A stretch of DNA of 64,000 bases from Phlebotomus papatasi. Taxonomy: Eukaryota; Arthropoda; Insecta; Diptera; Psychodidae. The notes under the pieces were generated by a model. It was given only the letters and a program-made list of their open reading frames with translations. It ran no database searches and had not been told where the DNA came from. The stretch covers positions 77,996,627 to 78,060,626 of the forward strand of contig NC_077223.1 in NCBI RefSeq assembly GCF_024763615.1, given 5' to 3'. How positions within the stretch are numbered: position 1 is the first letter of the stretch; every line of letters begins with the position of its first letter. The position numbers and the translations under genes were made by a program. This document shows, piece by piece, positions 1-10,443 of the stretch.

Positions 1-121
1 GTCAATTATTCCATACATAATACGAATTAGTGACAATTTCATAGAAATTGACCATAAAACATTCAAATATTGACCACCAGTGTCGAGTAAAGGAACCGGT
101 CGACTTTAGGGCACTTTCTTA
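1..121. repeat. Right part of a TA-flanked MITE, cut by the window edge
   Basis: This stretch matches the right half of the complete MITE at 18553-18791: both share TTTCATAGAAATTGAC, the CCGGT-type inner TIR and a final CACTTTCTTA/TACTTTACCTTA terminus. Only the right half lies in the window. It has no coding capacity; the short ORF that runs through it is chance. Confidence 0.6.
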
Positions 122-715
122 TATTACGAAAATTGTTTTTGAAAAAAGCACAAACTTTTACGAACTTATTTGTGGATTATACAATTTACAAACATCTCAA
201 GGCCCCAATAGAAATTTACAAACATTTATGAACAATTTAACGAAATATTTTTTTCCCTGTATCAATTTTGTTTTCCATTGGATTTACTTTAATAATTTAA
301 TAACAATAAAATATCAAAAACATTTATGATCAGTAAAATATTCTATTTCGGTTATTAAAACATGCAAAATTTATTTAAAAGTTCTATAGCCTCTGAATTG
401 TACCTTTGCAAATAATATCTTAATCGTTTGAAATTTAAGAAAAAGATGAAATTGTTTTTTTAGAAAAAAAACTACAGTCAGTCCAATGCAAGCAAATCAT
501 TAAAATTAATCCTCAATTAAAAACGCTATTACTTTCATTTTGACTTTTCCTATGAAAGATTTTATATTTTTTTTTATTTAGTGTAAATACAACTTTAAAA
601 CAAAATATTTATAACAAATTTAAAAATTCTATAAAGATTAGACATGGAAAAGTTGGGTTGTTTCGGATAAAGTTTCGTGTTTCAAACGATATGTGGAACA
701 GATTTAAAACGCAAT
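122..715. other. AT-rich intergenic DNA, nothing recognised
   Basis: AT-rich sequence with short poly-A and poly-T runs. I see no splice-site pattern, long ORF or terminal inverted repeat. Confidence 0.5.
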
Positions 716-1215
716 NNNNNNNNNNNNNNNNNNNNNNNNNNNNNNNNNNNNNNNNNNNNNNNNNNNNNNNNNNNNNNNNNNNNNNNNNNNNNNNNNNNNN
801 NNNNNNNNNNNNNNNNNNNNNNNNNNNNNNNNNNNNNNNNNNNNNNNNNNNNNNNNNNNNNNNNNNNNNNNNNNNNNNNNNNNNNNNNNNNNNNNNNNNN
901 NNNNNNNNNNNNNNNNNNNNNNNNNNNNNNNNNNNNNNNNNNNNNNNNNNNNNNNNNNNNNNNNNNNNNNNNNNNNNNNNNNNNNNNNNNNNNNNNNNNN
1001 NNNNNNNNNNNNNNNNNNNNNNNNNNNNNNNNNNNNNNNNNNNNNNNNNNNNNNNNNNNNNNNNNNNNNNNNNNNNNNNNNNNNNNNNNNNNNNNNNNNN
1101 NNNNNNNNNNNNNNNNNNNNNNNNNNNNNNNNNNNNNNNNNNNNNNNNNNNNNNNNNNNNNNNNNNNNNNNNNNNNNNNNNNNNNNNNNNNNNNNNNNNN
1201 NNNNNNNNNNNNNNN
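716..1215. other. Assembly gap of 500 N
   Basis: Exactly 500 consecutive N, a conventional placeholder, so the true length is unknown. Apparent ORFs crossing it are artefacts. The gap also cuts the repeat copy that follows it. Confidence 0.99.
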
Positions 1216-1235
1216 CCTTTTTCCTTACGTCACAC

Positions 1236-1500
1236 TTAATACATTTTAAAGTGAATTAAAATATAGACATAGCTTTGGGTAATATTTCGACCACCTTGAT
1301 TTTCATAGTTCGTTGCCCTTCCAGAATACTTCCGCATCATTTCTTTTTCGCATCATTTTTTATTGGAGCGATACTGTTTGTAAAAACTAAAAATTAATGG
1401 AAATTTGAAAAACAAAATAAGTGGGCGAAATTGCAAACTGGTCGAAATTGCAAACTGGGCGAAATTGCAAACTGGCCGGAATTTGCTGCAGTTACGCTAA
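1236..1500. repeat. Truncated copy of the 11162-11588 MITE family
   Basis: Aligns by eye with 11325-11588 (shared ATAGACATAGCTTTGG and GGCCGGAATTTG blocks, same end ...TTACGCTAA). The left part is lost at the gap. This copy carries a three-fold tandem repeat of an 18-bp unit (GGGCGAAATTGCAAACTG) at about 1422-1477, where the other copy has only one such unit. Confidence 0.7.
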
Positions 1501-1979
1501 TAATGATTAAAGAAGAATTAAATGGAGAAAAGTAATGTTGAAACTCAAGTACAAAGCTTTATAGTAAAGCAATGTTCTCCTATTAGGAATTATATTATTA
1601 ATTTTTTTTAATATTTATTCTACTTTAAGTAATATATACTATTATGTATAGCAATAATGCACTGAATTTCTGCATTGATGGAACCCCTTGTGATTTTCTC
1701 TCTTCCAAAATGTAAGAGACACAATATAAAGAGAAAGAATCTAAGAAATCGCTTTGTAGGCCTACGCCAATGAATATTTTGTACTGTTGTATTAACAATA
1801 AAAGAAAAGAAATACAGATATAGCTTTTAGGAACAAAAAAAATAAAGAATTCTAACCTTAAGAGAAAAAAAACATACTGAAAAGCCATAAGCTAAAAAAA
1901 TTGTTGGTCATTATTAAATTATGTGTGATACAATGAAGAATATAAAACACGTGAAAAAAATGTTGCTAGGTTTAAATTG

Positions 1980-2163
1980 TAGGGGAAGTGCTCATGCTTC
2001 GTATGATCCCAAGCTTCGTAATGAATAATTTTTTCCTGTTTCTCAATAAATGTGACTCTGTAATTATTTTAAAAACTGAGTGCAATGAGTCACATTTATT
2101 GAGAAATATAGGAATAATTTAATTATTACGATACTTGGGATCGTTTCAAGCATGAGCCCCCTA
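1980..2163. repeat. 184-bp foldback MITE with TAGGGG ends
   Basis: The two halves are near-perfect reverse complements (about 80 bp each: TAGGGGAAGTGCTCATGC at the left, GCATGAGCCCCCTA at the right) around a short loop. A second, partial copy lies at 10180-10334. TA at both ends fits a Tc1/mariner-type target, which is inference. Confidence 0.85.
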
Positions 2164-4649
2164 ATTCGTGTTATAACATTGTTGGTTTATCTTGTTTTTT
2201 TATTTTGTAAAAAGAAAATAAAAACTGAATGTTAGAAAGCTTCCATGAGAGAGAGTGATGAGGACATTGCTACTACAAATCCTCCAATTGTCTTCGGAAC
2301 AATCTCAAAAGATCCTGCCTGAAAGTTTTCCCAATCGGCAAATTATTTTTGAACCAATTGCTAAAAGTTTGCTTTAACACAAGATTTTATTTGCACTATC
2401 TCATCTTCCCCAAAACAAAAACACTTACAGAAAATACACACAAAAGCTAATTAATGGTAATTGAAGAGAGAATCCAAATATTAATCACTTTCAGAGAAGA
2501 AATCAGATAAATAGTGATAAGATAAATTTATGTTTTGTTTTCACTTTCACCCATTACATTCAGCTGCAATTCAAACTGGCACAAAACCAAGATAATAAAT
2601 AATAAATTCACACAAATGTGACATAATGAAATAGATTTTAAATTACTGAAAATAATTCAAAAGTGAAATTGAAACGAATATTTTGAACAAAATATCTTCG
2701 CTATGCTGATGATAAACACACTAAAATATTTAAAAAGTATCCGGAAATATTCAAAAAACGGGTAAAAAATATATTCAAACAAAAAATCTATCAATTATTC
2801 TTGTCAATTTTAAATAAAAGAAATTGTTTTACATTCTTAAATTAACTCAGTGATTATGAATAAATCCATAAAACTTGATATTTTATTCACTTTCAAGAAA
2901 ATTCCTAGAAAAAAAATCATTAAAATCTTCAAATTTTTTAGTTAAAGCCTTGTCATTTTCAAAAAATAAAAAAAGAAGAACTAAAAATGTCAGAAACAGT
3001 AATTTTTGAATAAAACTTAGGAAACGGTTTCTTAATATTAAAAAAAAAACATGAATTATTCTTTAGCACAAAATGTATATTTTCTGTGAAACATTGCTGT
3101 ATAAAATGCAAAAAGAATAATTAAAAAAAAAACAAAAAAATCTAAGAAAAATCACAATTTAATGCGCTTATAAAACGGACAGATTAATAAATGAGATTTA
3201 GAAGGATAGATGGCGTGATGTTAGGAGTTTGAGGTTAGAAATCGAACAAAAGAAAAATAATTAAACGACATATATGTAATTGACAGCTGTCACTTTAGGT
3301 CCTCTTATAAATAAAACCAATAAGTGAAGTTTCAATGTTGTACAAAAAGAAAACATGAAGAAATATCAAAAGAATCAAATCCCATTTTGAAGAGAGAAAA
3401 AAAATCTAACAATGTAATCACACATTTGAAAAAGAAAATATCTCAAAAACAAATCATAAATAAATAGCAAGTAATTAATAAATTATTATATTCCGGCGAA
3501 AGTATTTAGAAAGAAAAAAAAAACAAACATTAACATTATAGAAAATCCGACAAGCTTTGAAAGTTCTAAATCAATTTTTACTTAAAAAAAAAAACACATT
3601 GTACATAAAATAATAGTGACAAACAAAACATTTATATAAAAAAAAACAAAATATAAGAAGTTACTAATCAAAAAAACTTGGATAAATATGAGAAATATTG
3701 AAACACAAAAAAAACATTTACAAAAATCAATCTAATCTTGATTTTTCAGCGTTCATCTGAGAAATTTTAAAAGAAAAAAAACAACTAAAAAAACACCCAA
3801 ATTAATCCATAAATTAAACCAGAAAACTTGCAACAAGATGAATAAATCGGAAGGATTTTGTAGAAAAAAAACACAATAGAAAATTAAACAATTAATACAG
3901 TGAAGAACAATATGGAATTGAGTGTGGTAGCAAAATGGTAGAATATTGACTAAAAAAAAAAACCTAAAATAAAATTTTAAAAAGTGAAATCAAGTAAAAA
4001 CGATGTTTAGTGACCATTTTACAGGGTTAATAACTAAAATGAAAAAAAAAATTAAATGTACATTAAATACCAAAAAAAAAGTGGAGATATCGAGAAAAAT
4101 CGCTGAAAATTTTAGGAAAAAAAAGTTATTGAAAAAAAAGTAATCATTTCTGTAAATAATCGTGAAATTGTCAAAAGTAAATTTAAAAAGAAAAATTGTT
4201 GTTCCCTTTTTGTGAAAAGGCCAACACCCAAAGAGCAAAGGAGAAGATCCTAAATGAGCATTTTATCATGAAAAAAAAGACAAATCCCAAAATTTTGATG
4301 AAGACACAATGTGAATCGACGAAGCGTTTTAGGAGACAGAAGGAAAACCTAGAAAATTTGAGAAAAAAAATACATTATATGAATTAATCGAATATACGTA
4401 TGTTGTTGATGAAATTATTTGAAAAACTGCAAGAGTATGAAAAGAAACAAGAAAATAAATAATATTCCATGGTTAAACATTTGGTTACTTTATTTTTCAT
4501 TGTGTACATATTATTGTGGTTTGCATACCTCAACGGATTTGAATAAATTGTTGATATGTTTTAATTACATTGAATAATTTTGAAAAGTTACAGGAAAACT
4601 ATAAAAAAGGGCATAGACATAAAGGTCAAAGGATAACTGTTTCAAAAAT
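2164..4649. other. Long A-rich, strand-asymmetric non-coding tract
   Basis: From about 2400 to 4450 the + strand carries dozens of A runs of 6-10 but few comparable T runs. I found no TIRs, no coding-like ORF and no credible exon. It could be a long 3' UTR or an intron of a + strand gene whose exons lie left of the window; the sequence does not decide this. Confidence 0.45.
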
Positions 4650-4865
4650 TTTTAAATCTTTCAATCGGGCGCAAAATTTTGTTGACGATTTTCACGTTTG
4701 ATTTTAAAGCAAATTTGTTCAAATTCGCTGTATTTCCCCTTATTTTATCGTGATTCTTAAAATTTGAGAACTTTTTGTGGAATTTATAATGATTTTGATA
4801 CCCAAATCTCTCGATAATTTGGATAAAATTTTGCCCTATATGCCCGATTGAGAGAGAGTCTACTG
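4650..4865. repeat. Partial pogo-like MITE (type B)
   Basis: The right end is AGAGAGAGTCTACTG followed by TA, the terminus shared by the CAGTAGA(G/C)TCT families here. The body matches 18997-19126 (ATTTTATCGTGATTCTTAA, CCCAAATCT). The left terminus has lost its CAGTAG end, so the copy is incomplete. Confidence 0.65.
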
Positions 4866-4890
4866 TATCCTCTAATTATTATTTTATTTA

Positions 4891-5216
4891 CAGTAGAGTC
4901 TCGCTATAGTCCATATTTGGTTTCAAATTTGACACTTGGGTCGCACTAGTCCATGTAAATTTTAAAATTATCAACGATTTTTAGTATTGAAATTGCTCGA
5001 CGGCTTCCACTTTCTTTGCGATTGTGGTACTTGTCCTTGCTCTCTTCATTATGGATCACAATTATCACAACTACTTAATAAAGTTTGCCAAAAATATTAA
5101 AATAATTATGCATGTCGCATACTAAAAAACATAACCTAACTTAAAATCAGTGTTTTGAAATCAACGGTCGATAAATTGTGGACTATAGAGCGATGGCCTA
5201 TAGCGAGACTCTACTG
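4891..5216 (-). repeat. Pogo-like MITE (type A), copy 1
   Basis: Starts CAGTAGAGTCTCGCTATA and ends with its reverse complement, flanked by TA at 4889-4890 and 5217-5218. Two more copies lie at 6174-6514 and 10479-10805. On the minus strand it keeps a degenerate start of a CENP-B/jerky-type DNA-binding domain, readable best in the third copy. Confidence 0.9.
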
Positions 5217-5218
5217 TA

Positions 5219-5596
5219 TGATCCCCGGGCCATTGTAGGCTTGCACAATTATTGGTTTACAAACTGTCTGTTTTATCTCAATACATTTTTGCTACATGTG
5301 GTAAGTCCCTTTTTCGCAGCTGACCTCCTTAGCCCCTTAGCACCAAGCAATACTCGATTTAATAATTGCAAAAATCATGCCAAGAAACTTCTCCGCCTGA
5401 AAGCTGACACCTTTTGGCGGAAATCGGGGCAAGCTGGAGGAATACAGTGTACAGGACACTGAAATTCTTTCTCAGCTGACTGGAGAGACCAGGACGGGGA
5501 CATCAATGAATTCGATACAGTAGCGCTCTTTACCGACCAACACGGCTCAAAAGTACACAGGTAAAAATGAAAGGATTACCGAGGATCCTTTGAAAG
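5219..5596 (+). other. Unassigned stretch with a 94-codon ORF frame (5178-5462)
   Basis: Base composition is more balanced than nearby DNA between about 5230 and 5530, and one frame stays open from within the neighbouring MITE to 5462. I do not recognise the translation. The start lies in the MITE, so this is not a normal gene start; a degenerate transposon fragment is the likeliest explanation. Confidence 0.25.
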
Positions 5597-6173
5597 TAGG
5601 GTGGCGGCATTACTTATGGCCAGTCTATACTTGTGGCCACCTCGTAGATATCTTTAATTTTTTCCCACTAATTAATCTCTAAGAACCACAAAATTAGGAA
5701 TATTTAATGTGCTATCATTAAATGAAACTTTTAAACTGATTTTCCCTTACATTTCGGTAGAATTTTAATTATTTTGCGGGAATTGTTTCACTGATGCGCG
5801 TGGCGATCAAATATGCGTCAAATCGTTAAAAAATTCACTAACGATCTCACAATTTTTAATGACTAAATTTTATATCTTTAATGAAAAATATTTAGTACTA
5901 TTTTTTTAAAACTTGTATTCTTAGTAACTATATTTTCTTTTTCCACTTGATTTTGATGATTATTAAAACAAAAAATGTAAAATAATGACAAGGCCATAAG
6001 TTATGACCAATTTGGTCATAACTTATGGATATTTGATACTTACGCAGATATTTGATTTAGTGAGTTGTCAGTCATATTATTTTGATTCAGTAAATGTGAG
6101 TTTACTAGCAAAAATTTAATAAAATTTAAGGTAAGTGTTGAAATTGTTACATAAAATTGTTTATAAATGAGTA

Positions 6174-6514
6174 CAGTAGAGTCTCGCTATAGTCCATATT
6201 TGGTTCCAAATTTGACACTTAGGTCGCACTAGTCCATATAATTTTTTAAAATTATCAACGACTTTTAGTATTGAAATGGTTCGACGGCTTCCACTTTCTT
6301 TGCGATTGTGGTACTTGTCCTTGCTCTCTTCATTAAGGATCGCAATTATCACAACTACTTAATTAAGTTTGCCAAAAATATAATATTAAAATAATTATGA
6401 TAACATTGCATGTCGCGTACTAAAAAACATAACCTATCTTAAAATCAGTGTTTTGAAATCAACGGTCGATAAATTGTGGACTATAAAGCGATGGCCTATA
6501 GCGAGACTCTACTG
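6174..6514 (-). repeat. Pogo-like MITE (type A), copy 2
   Basis: Same family as 4891-5216, with CAGTAGAGTCTCGCTATA termini and flanking TA. It differs from copy 1 by scattered substitutions and a small insertion near 6385, so the two are separate insertions. Confidence 0.9.
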
Positions 6515-6651
6515 TACTGTGTATAACCTTATTGATTTTTTCCATGACCTTGCATTTTGTTGTAAATAACCTAACTTTTTCTCTTTTTCCCCTCTTAGAA
6601 CAATGGAAAATACGAAAAGAAGAAAAGCCCTATTATTATTGAACTCAAAGG

Positions 6652-6855
6652 ATGCAAAGAGTATTGAGAAGCATTGAGAATAGAATGACCACGACCAAAG
6701 TATTCCAGTCATTTCAGCTGTACCACAATCCCCACACAAACTTTGCATTCAAGTCTCCGGAAACTCTCCGGGAGAAATATTTGATCACGGAGGCTTTCAT
6801 AAATCTCAAAAGAGAAGAGACAGAGGAGGATATTGTGAGCTGGGTTCTTAATTAA
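6652..6855 (+). CDS. Unrecognised 67-codon ORF inside the 1.7-kb element
   Basis: An ATG-initiated frame of 67 residues with a mixed, protein-like composition (charged C-terminal half, ending SWVLN). A pyrimidine-rich CCCCTCTTAG at about 6588-6597 resembles a splice acceptor just upstream. I recognise no domain. It may be a captured exon fragment or remnant transposase, or chance; its position between the TIRs of the 5597-7323 element favours a transposon origin. Confidence 0.2.
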   Translation: MQRVLRSIENRMTTTKVFQSFQLYHNPHTNFAFKSPETLREKYLITEAFINLKREETEEDIVSWVLN

Positions 6856-7389
6856 ACTAAATGTGGCTTTTCCATCGTGAAAGACAGGTTGGATTACTCG
6901 CCTGGCCACTGTGTAGAGAATCAATGTTAGTAGTCTGCTAATATTATGAGTAAAATCTATGAAAAACTTGTTAAAAAAAATTATAAAAACCTATTAAAGT
7001 GCCCAAAACTGCTTTTCTTTTCTTTTGTATTAAAATTATTTTATTACTAAGTTTGTTTTATATTATTTGAAATTATGGCCATAGGTTGTGCCACAAGTGG
7101 CCATAAGTTCGTAAAAGAGGCCACAAGTTATGAATTTTACATGGTTGGGAAAATCATATATTTTCCGAAGTTTGAGAAATTTTTCTAGTAAATTCATTTG
7201 AATAAATCGAAAGAAACTACTTGAAAGAAATTACTTTTAAAATTTTGCTTTAATTGATCAAAAAGATCAACAGCTGTAAGGAGATATGTCCTTAATGTGC
7301 CCATAAGTAATGCCTGCACCCTATCCCTGTTTTGACACTTATTTAACTCTGGAATAAATGATTAAAAACAATGAAAAAGTCAAGTTGTA

Positions 7390-7528
7390 TACAGTCGCAG
7401 CTCTGCCAGTGTTCGCCAGAGAATTCCTTCTTTTCAAATCAAAAGACTCAGAATTTTTGCCAAAACTTTGAAAAAGAAAAAGAATTTGAAAGAGCGAATT
7501 CTCTGGCGAACAGAATAACTGCGACTGA
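7390..7528. repeat. 139-bp foldback MITE, TACAGTCGCAG ends
   Basis: The left half contains GTTCGCCAGAGAATTC and the right half its reverse complement GAATTCTCTGGCGAAC, with outer ends ACAGTCGCAG / GCGACTGA. The loop is about 60 bp. Flanking TA-type ends fit Tc1/mariner or pogo targets. Confidence 0.8.
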
Positions 7529-7806
7529 AAAGTCATCATTAGTATTCGCTCGGATGAGGGAAATATGATAATGAGTAATTAGTTTACGATTAAACATAAT
7601 CAAATGTGATAAATGTGCATACAAAATTTCAAAAGACCCTAGTGATCCTTTGAAAGGATCAAAGATAATCCATCCTTTTCAAAAGGATCAAATATGATCC
7701 AATTTAATCCTTTCAATTTTACCAGTAGAGGGCTCCTCAGGGGCCGGGTACCACGGTCCGGAGCTCAGACAAAGCGGATCTTTACTACTCAGCCGGTACA
7801 CTACTG
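7529..7806. other. Intergenic stretch with repeated GGATC words
   Basis: From 7640 to 7712 the sequence repeats GATCCTTTGAAAGGATC-like palindromic words. The same word occurs beside the left end of the 5597-7323 element (GGATCCTTTGAAAG, 5583-5596), which suggests a host repeat that element entered. Confidence 0.4.
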
Positions 7807-8371
7807 TACACTCAGTCCCGGGATTATGCACATTTTATGGCCTCTACACACTAGAGAAAATTATGTCCATATTGAAGAGTTTTTCCTACACTGGCGTAGG
7901 GAATTTGCTTCAATATGGACATAAATTTCTCTAGTGTGTAGAGGCCATTAGGGATCGGAAAAAATGCGCGAAATGGCATTATGCATCGATAAAAATTGCA
8001 TACTCGCAGGGGCATTCTTTTGAATAAATCTGCCGTAGAACAAATTTCGCGCGGAGTAAAAGTAGTTCAAACAAAAACATTCAACTGTTTAATAGGAATG
8101 CATTAAGAAATAGTACTTTTTGGCCAGAGTTCTTCAATAAATGATAAGAATATTTAAAAATTTTACCTTAATAAAAAGAAATTAATGTTTTATTCTGTGA
8201 AAGAAGCACAATTTTTCAAATTTCCCGCGTCACAAAATAGTAAACATCCAGGCGTGTTTCAAAAATGATGTCATAAATTGACGCCCAATAGTAGGCAAAC
8301 TTGCAAAATTGTGTGAGCATAATTTCGTCAGGTGCATAATCCCGAAGTGCATAAAGCCGGGACTGAGTGTA
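7807..8371. mobile_element. 565-bp MITE, TACACTCAGTCCCGG ends, with nested hairpin
   Basis: The left end TACACTCAGTCCCGGGATTA is mirrored by CCGGGACTGAGTGTA at the right. A 110-bp near-perfect hairpin (7838-7947) is inserted near the left end. A diverged copy of the right half lies at 8540-8699. Confidence 0.8.
7838..7947. repeat. 110-bp nested hairpin element
   Basis: TGGCCTCTACACACTAGAG at the left pairs with CTCTAGTGTGTAGAGGCCA at the right, and the pairing continues through TTATGTCCATATTGAAG for about 45 bp per arm. CTCTACACA/TGTGTAGA words also occur near 27868-28008 and 63105, so the ends may belong to a wider family. Confidence 0.8.
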
Positions 8372-8539
8372 TTCCAGGCTTGGAGTAATGTTATAATTTG
8401 TTGTGAGAATTCATAAGATCTAATTTCCTTGATAGGGGAAAGTGGGATACCTTTGAAAGTGGGGCGGCACCTTTGAAATTGGGATTTTTCACCTATAGCT
8501 AAATTACATTATGATATGGCTCAGTTCCAAATTACACTG

Positions 8540-8699
8540 TAGTATCTTCAAATTTTCCGCGTCACAAAATGGTATACATTCAGGCGTATTTCAAAAATTA
8601 TTTCATAAATTGACTCCCAAAGGTAGGCAAACAAGCATAATTGTATGTGCATAATTCCGTCAGGTGCATAATCTCCAAATGCATAATGCCAGGACTGAA
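8540..8699. repeat. Partial copy of the 7807-8371 family
   Basis: Matches 8215-8371 (CGCGTCACAAAAT, CAGGCGT, GTCAGGTGCATAATC, GGACTGA) with clear divergence. Only the right half is present. Confidence 0.7.
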
Positions 8700-8701
8700 T
8701 G

Positions 8702-8920
8702 TAGGGGAAAGCGCGCTACCTTCGCACGACTGAAGCTTCGAACAATTCTTTTTTCAATGTGTTTTAAATGAATTTGACTCATTATAATATTGTATTTTAA
8801 TAGCTAGTCCAATGCCTCAAATTTCCAGAAAAGACCTATGGGTGAAATTCATAAGGAAGATGAAAAAAAAATTGAGTTGTACGAAGTATGAGTCGTCCGA
8901 AAGTAGTGCGCTTTCCCCTA
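8702..8920. repeat. 219-bp MITE, TAGGGGAAAGCGC ends
   Basis: TAGGGGAAAGCGCGCTACC at the left is complementary to AGTAGTGCGCTTTCCCCTA at the right. It abuts the preceding partial element. CGAAGCTTCG-type words also link it to 9195-9640 and 58048-59810. Confidence 0.85.
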
Positions 8921-9194
8921 TTGCATATTGATTCAATTTTTGAATCTTTTATTATAATTATAATAAAACTTCTAAAGGAAGAATAATTAAAAGACATTGC
9001 TAATTGCTAGAGAATTCTGTTTTTAAAATATATTTATTAAACAAGAACTTCACATATTATAATTAATTTTTATTCCTCCGAATAAGAGAGCGGATATTGT
9101 AAATAGTAAGTATAATATTATTATTAATTTCCTTAAATTCAAATTGTAAAGATTATGCGCAGTAGAAATGGATAGTTCAATAGTAGATTTTTGT
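8921..9194. other. AT-rich spacer, nothing recognised
   Basis: Plain AT-rich sequence without long ORFs or inverted repeats. Confidence 0.4.
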
Positions 9195-9640
9195 AATTAG
9201 AGGAAGGCTTTCAAGCTTCGAACATACTCTGACTTTGGCATCGAACATTTCATATTTTTTCCCATATTTGTTAATTGAATCTGACTTATTTTGCCAGGAA
9301 ATATATGTGACTTAACACTAAACCTACCGACCGTTTTTGGTCGTTTTTCGGTCAAATGACAAACCGCGGTAGGGTGGTAGAATACTCAACAAATTTGTCT
9401 TGGGAAAGAGCAAAAAAAATATAATACTTAAACAATGAAAAATATATTCCATGCATATTTTAAAAAATCATAAAAAACGATAGTGACATTGTATCGTTTA
9501 AATATGTTTTAATTTTAAGCCGGCCAATTTGACCGAGTCTTGGTAGGTTTAGTATTAATATCAGATAATTAAAATATATTGTTATAGGTCAAATTCATTG
9601 AAGATAGAGGAAAAAATATGAAGTGTTCGAAGCCATAGAA
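9195..9640. repeat. Diverged copy of the TAGGGGGAGGCTTT family
   Basis: GGAAGGCTTTCAAGCTTCGAAC at the left is partly mirrored by GTGTTCGAAGCC at the right, and the left part aligns with 58055-58150 (ACATTTCATATTT..TCCCATATT). A TTAA-flanked MITE (9312-9558) has entered it. Confidence 0.6.
9312..9558. repeat. TTAA-flanked MITE, CACTAAACCTACC ends
   Basis: TTAA (9312-9315) then CACTAAACCTACCGACC; the right end is GGTAGGTTTAGTA then TTAA (9555-9558). Subterminal GGTCAAAT words occur on both sides. The longer relative at 60539-61227 has the same ends and the same target, so both are defined precisely. TTAA targeting is typical of piggyBac-superfamily elements; that assignment is inference. Confidence 0.85.
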
Positions 9641-9742
9641 AAATTAGAAAAATCTTATAAAAATAGAACTTTATCGTACAAAAAACTCTGAAAATTGCAA
9701 GATTATTTCTCTCGGTATTAATGCCTATTAGAAACTGTTACG

Positions 9743-10144
9743 GCGTTATCACACTTGCACATTAAAATTTTAATGTGATTCACATTAATTGTCGCTTGTG
9801 AGCTTCCAAATATGTTATTTGTGTCTTTGAGTCACTTAATATTTGGGGTTTTTCTATTTATTGATAAAGAAGTGGACTTGGCCTGCAAAAATAAGTTTAA
9901 ATTCACCTAAAGCATAAATATTTTTCACATTAAAAAATTAAAGAGAAAATCTCATTAATTTTTCGCATTAATGCTATAAATCAATTTATATCAAATTTTG
10001 CGGGCCAAGTCTACCTTTTTATCAACAAATAGATCAAATTTTGAATATAAAATGATTCAAACACACAAATTACACATTTGGACTCTCACCAGCGACAATT
10101 AACGTGAATCACATTAAAATTTTAATGTGCAAGTGTGATAACAC
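9743..10144. repeat. 402-bp foldback MITE with long TIRs
   Basis: The outer about 55 bp are near-perfect reverse complements (GTTATCACACTTGCACATTA at the left). A second paired block, with CAAGTCTACCTTTTTATCAACAAATAG complementary to the left-side TATTTATTGATAAAGAAG region, extends pairing well inward. The centre is AT-rich. No coding capacity. Confidence 0.9.
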
Positions 10145-10179
10145 AGTTATGCACATGTTAATTTTTATATGACTAAATT

Positions 10180-10334
10180 TTCCCTATGTTTCTGATTTGC
10201 AATGTATTTTAAAAACTGGGCACTTGCCTCTAGTGTTAAAAAAATGGGTGCAATGCGTCACATTTATTGACAAGCATGGAAAAATTGAATCATTATGAAG
10301 CTTGGGGTCCTACAAAGCATAGGTACTTCCCCTA
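10180..10334. repeat. Partial copy of the 1980-2163 family
   Basis: Shares TATTTTAAAAACTG, GCAATG(A/C)GTCACATTTATTGA and the terminal ACTTCCCCTA with the complete foldback at 1980-2163; the left arm is largely missing. Confidence 0.65.
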
Positions 10335-10443
10335 TACAACTTTTTCATATGGTAAAATCTTTTAATTTACAAAATTACAATCAATAACAAAAATTTTCTT
10401 GATTCAATCATTTTGCAACGGAAAAGGTATAAAAGTTCCAGAT

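Larger units (their letters stand above)
5597..7323. mobile_element. 1.7-kb non-autonomous DNA element, TAGGGTG ends
   Basis: The left end TAGGGTGGCGGCATTACTTA and the right end (reverse complement TAGGGTGCAGGCATTACTTA) form a 20-bp TIR that continues imperfectly. Interior copies of TGGCCATAAGT-like words recur near both ends. The type A pogo-like MITE at 6174-6514 is inserted in it. Inverted words just outside (GGTAAAAATGAAAGGATTA at 5560 and its complement near 7703) hint that it lies in a further element. Confidence 0.7.

Noticed and set aside
658..1249. Two + strand ORFs of about 190 codons
   Set aside because: They run through the 500-N gap; the frame is open only because N was not read as stop.
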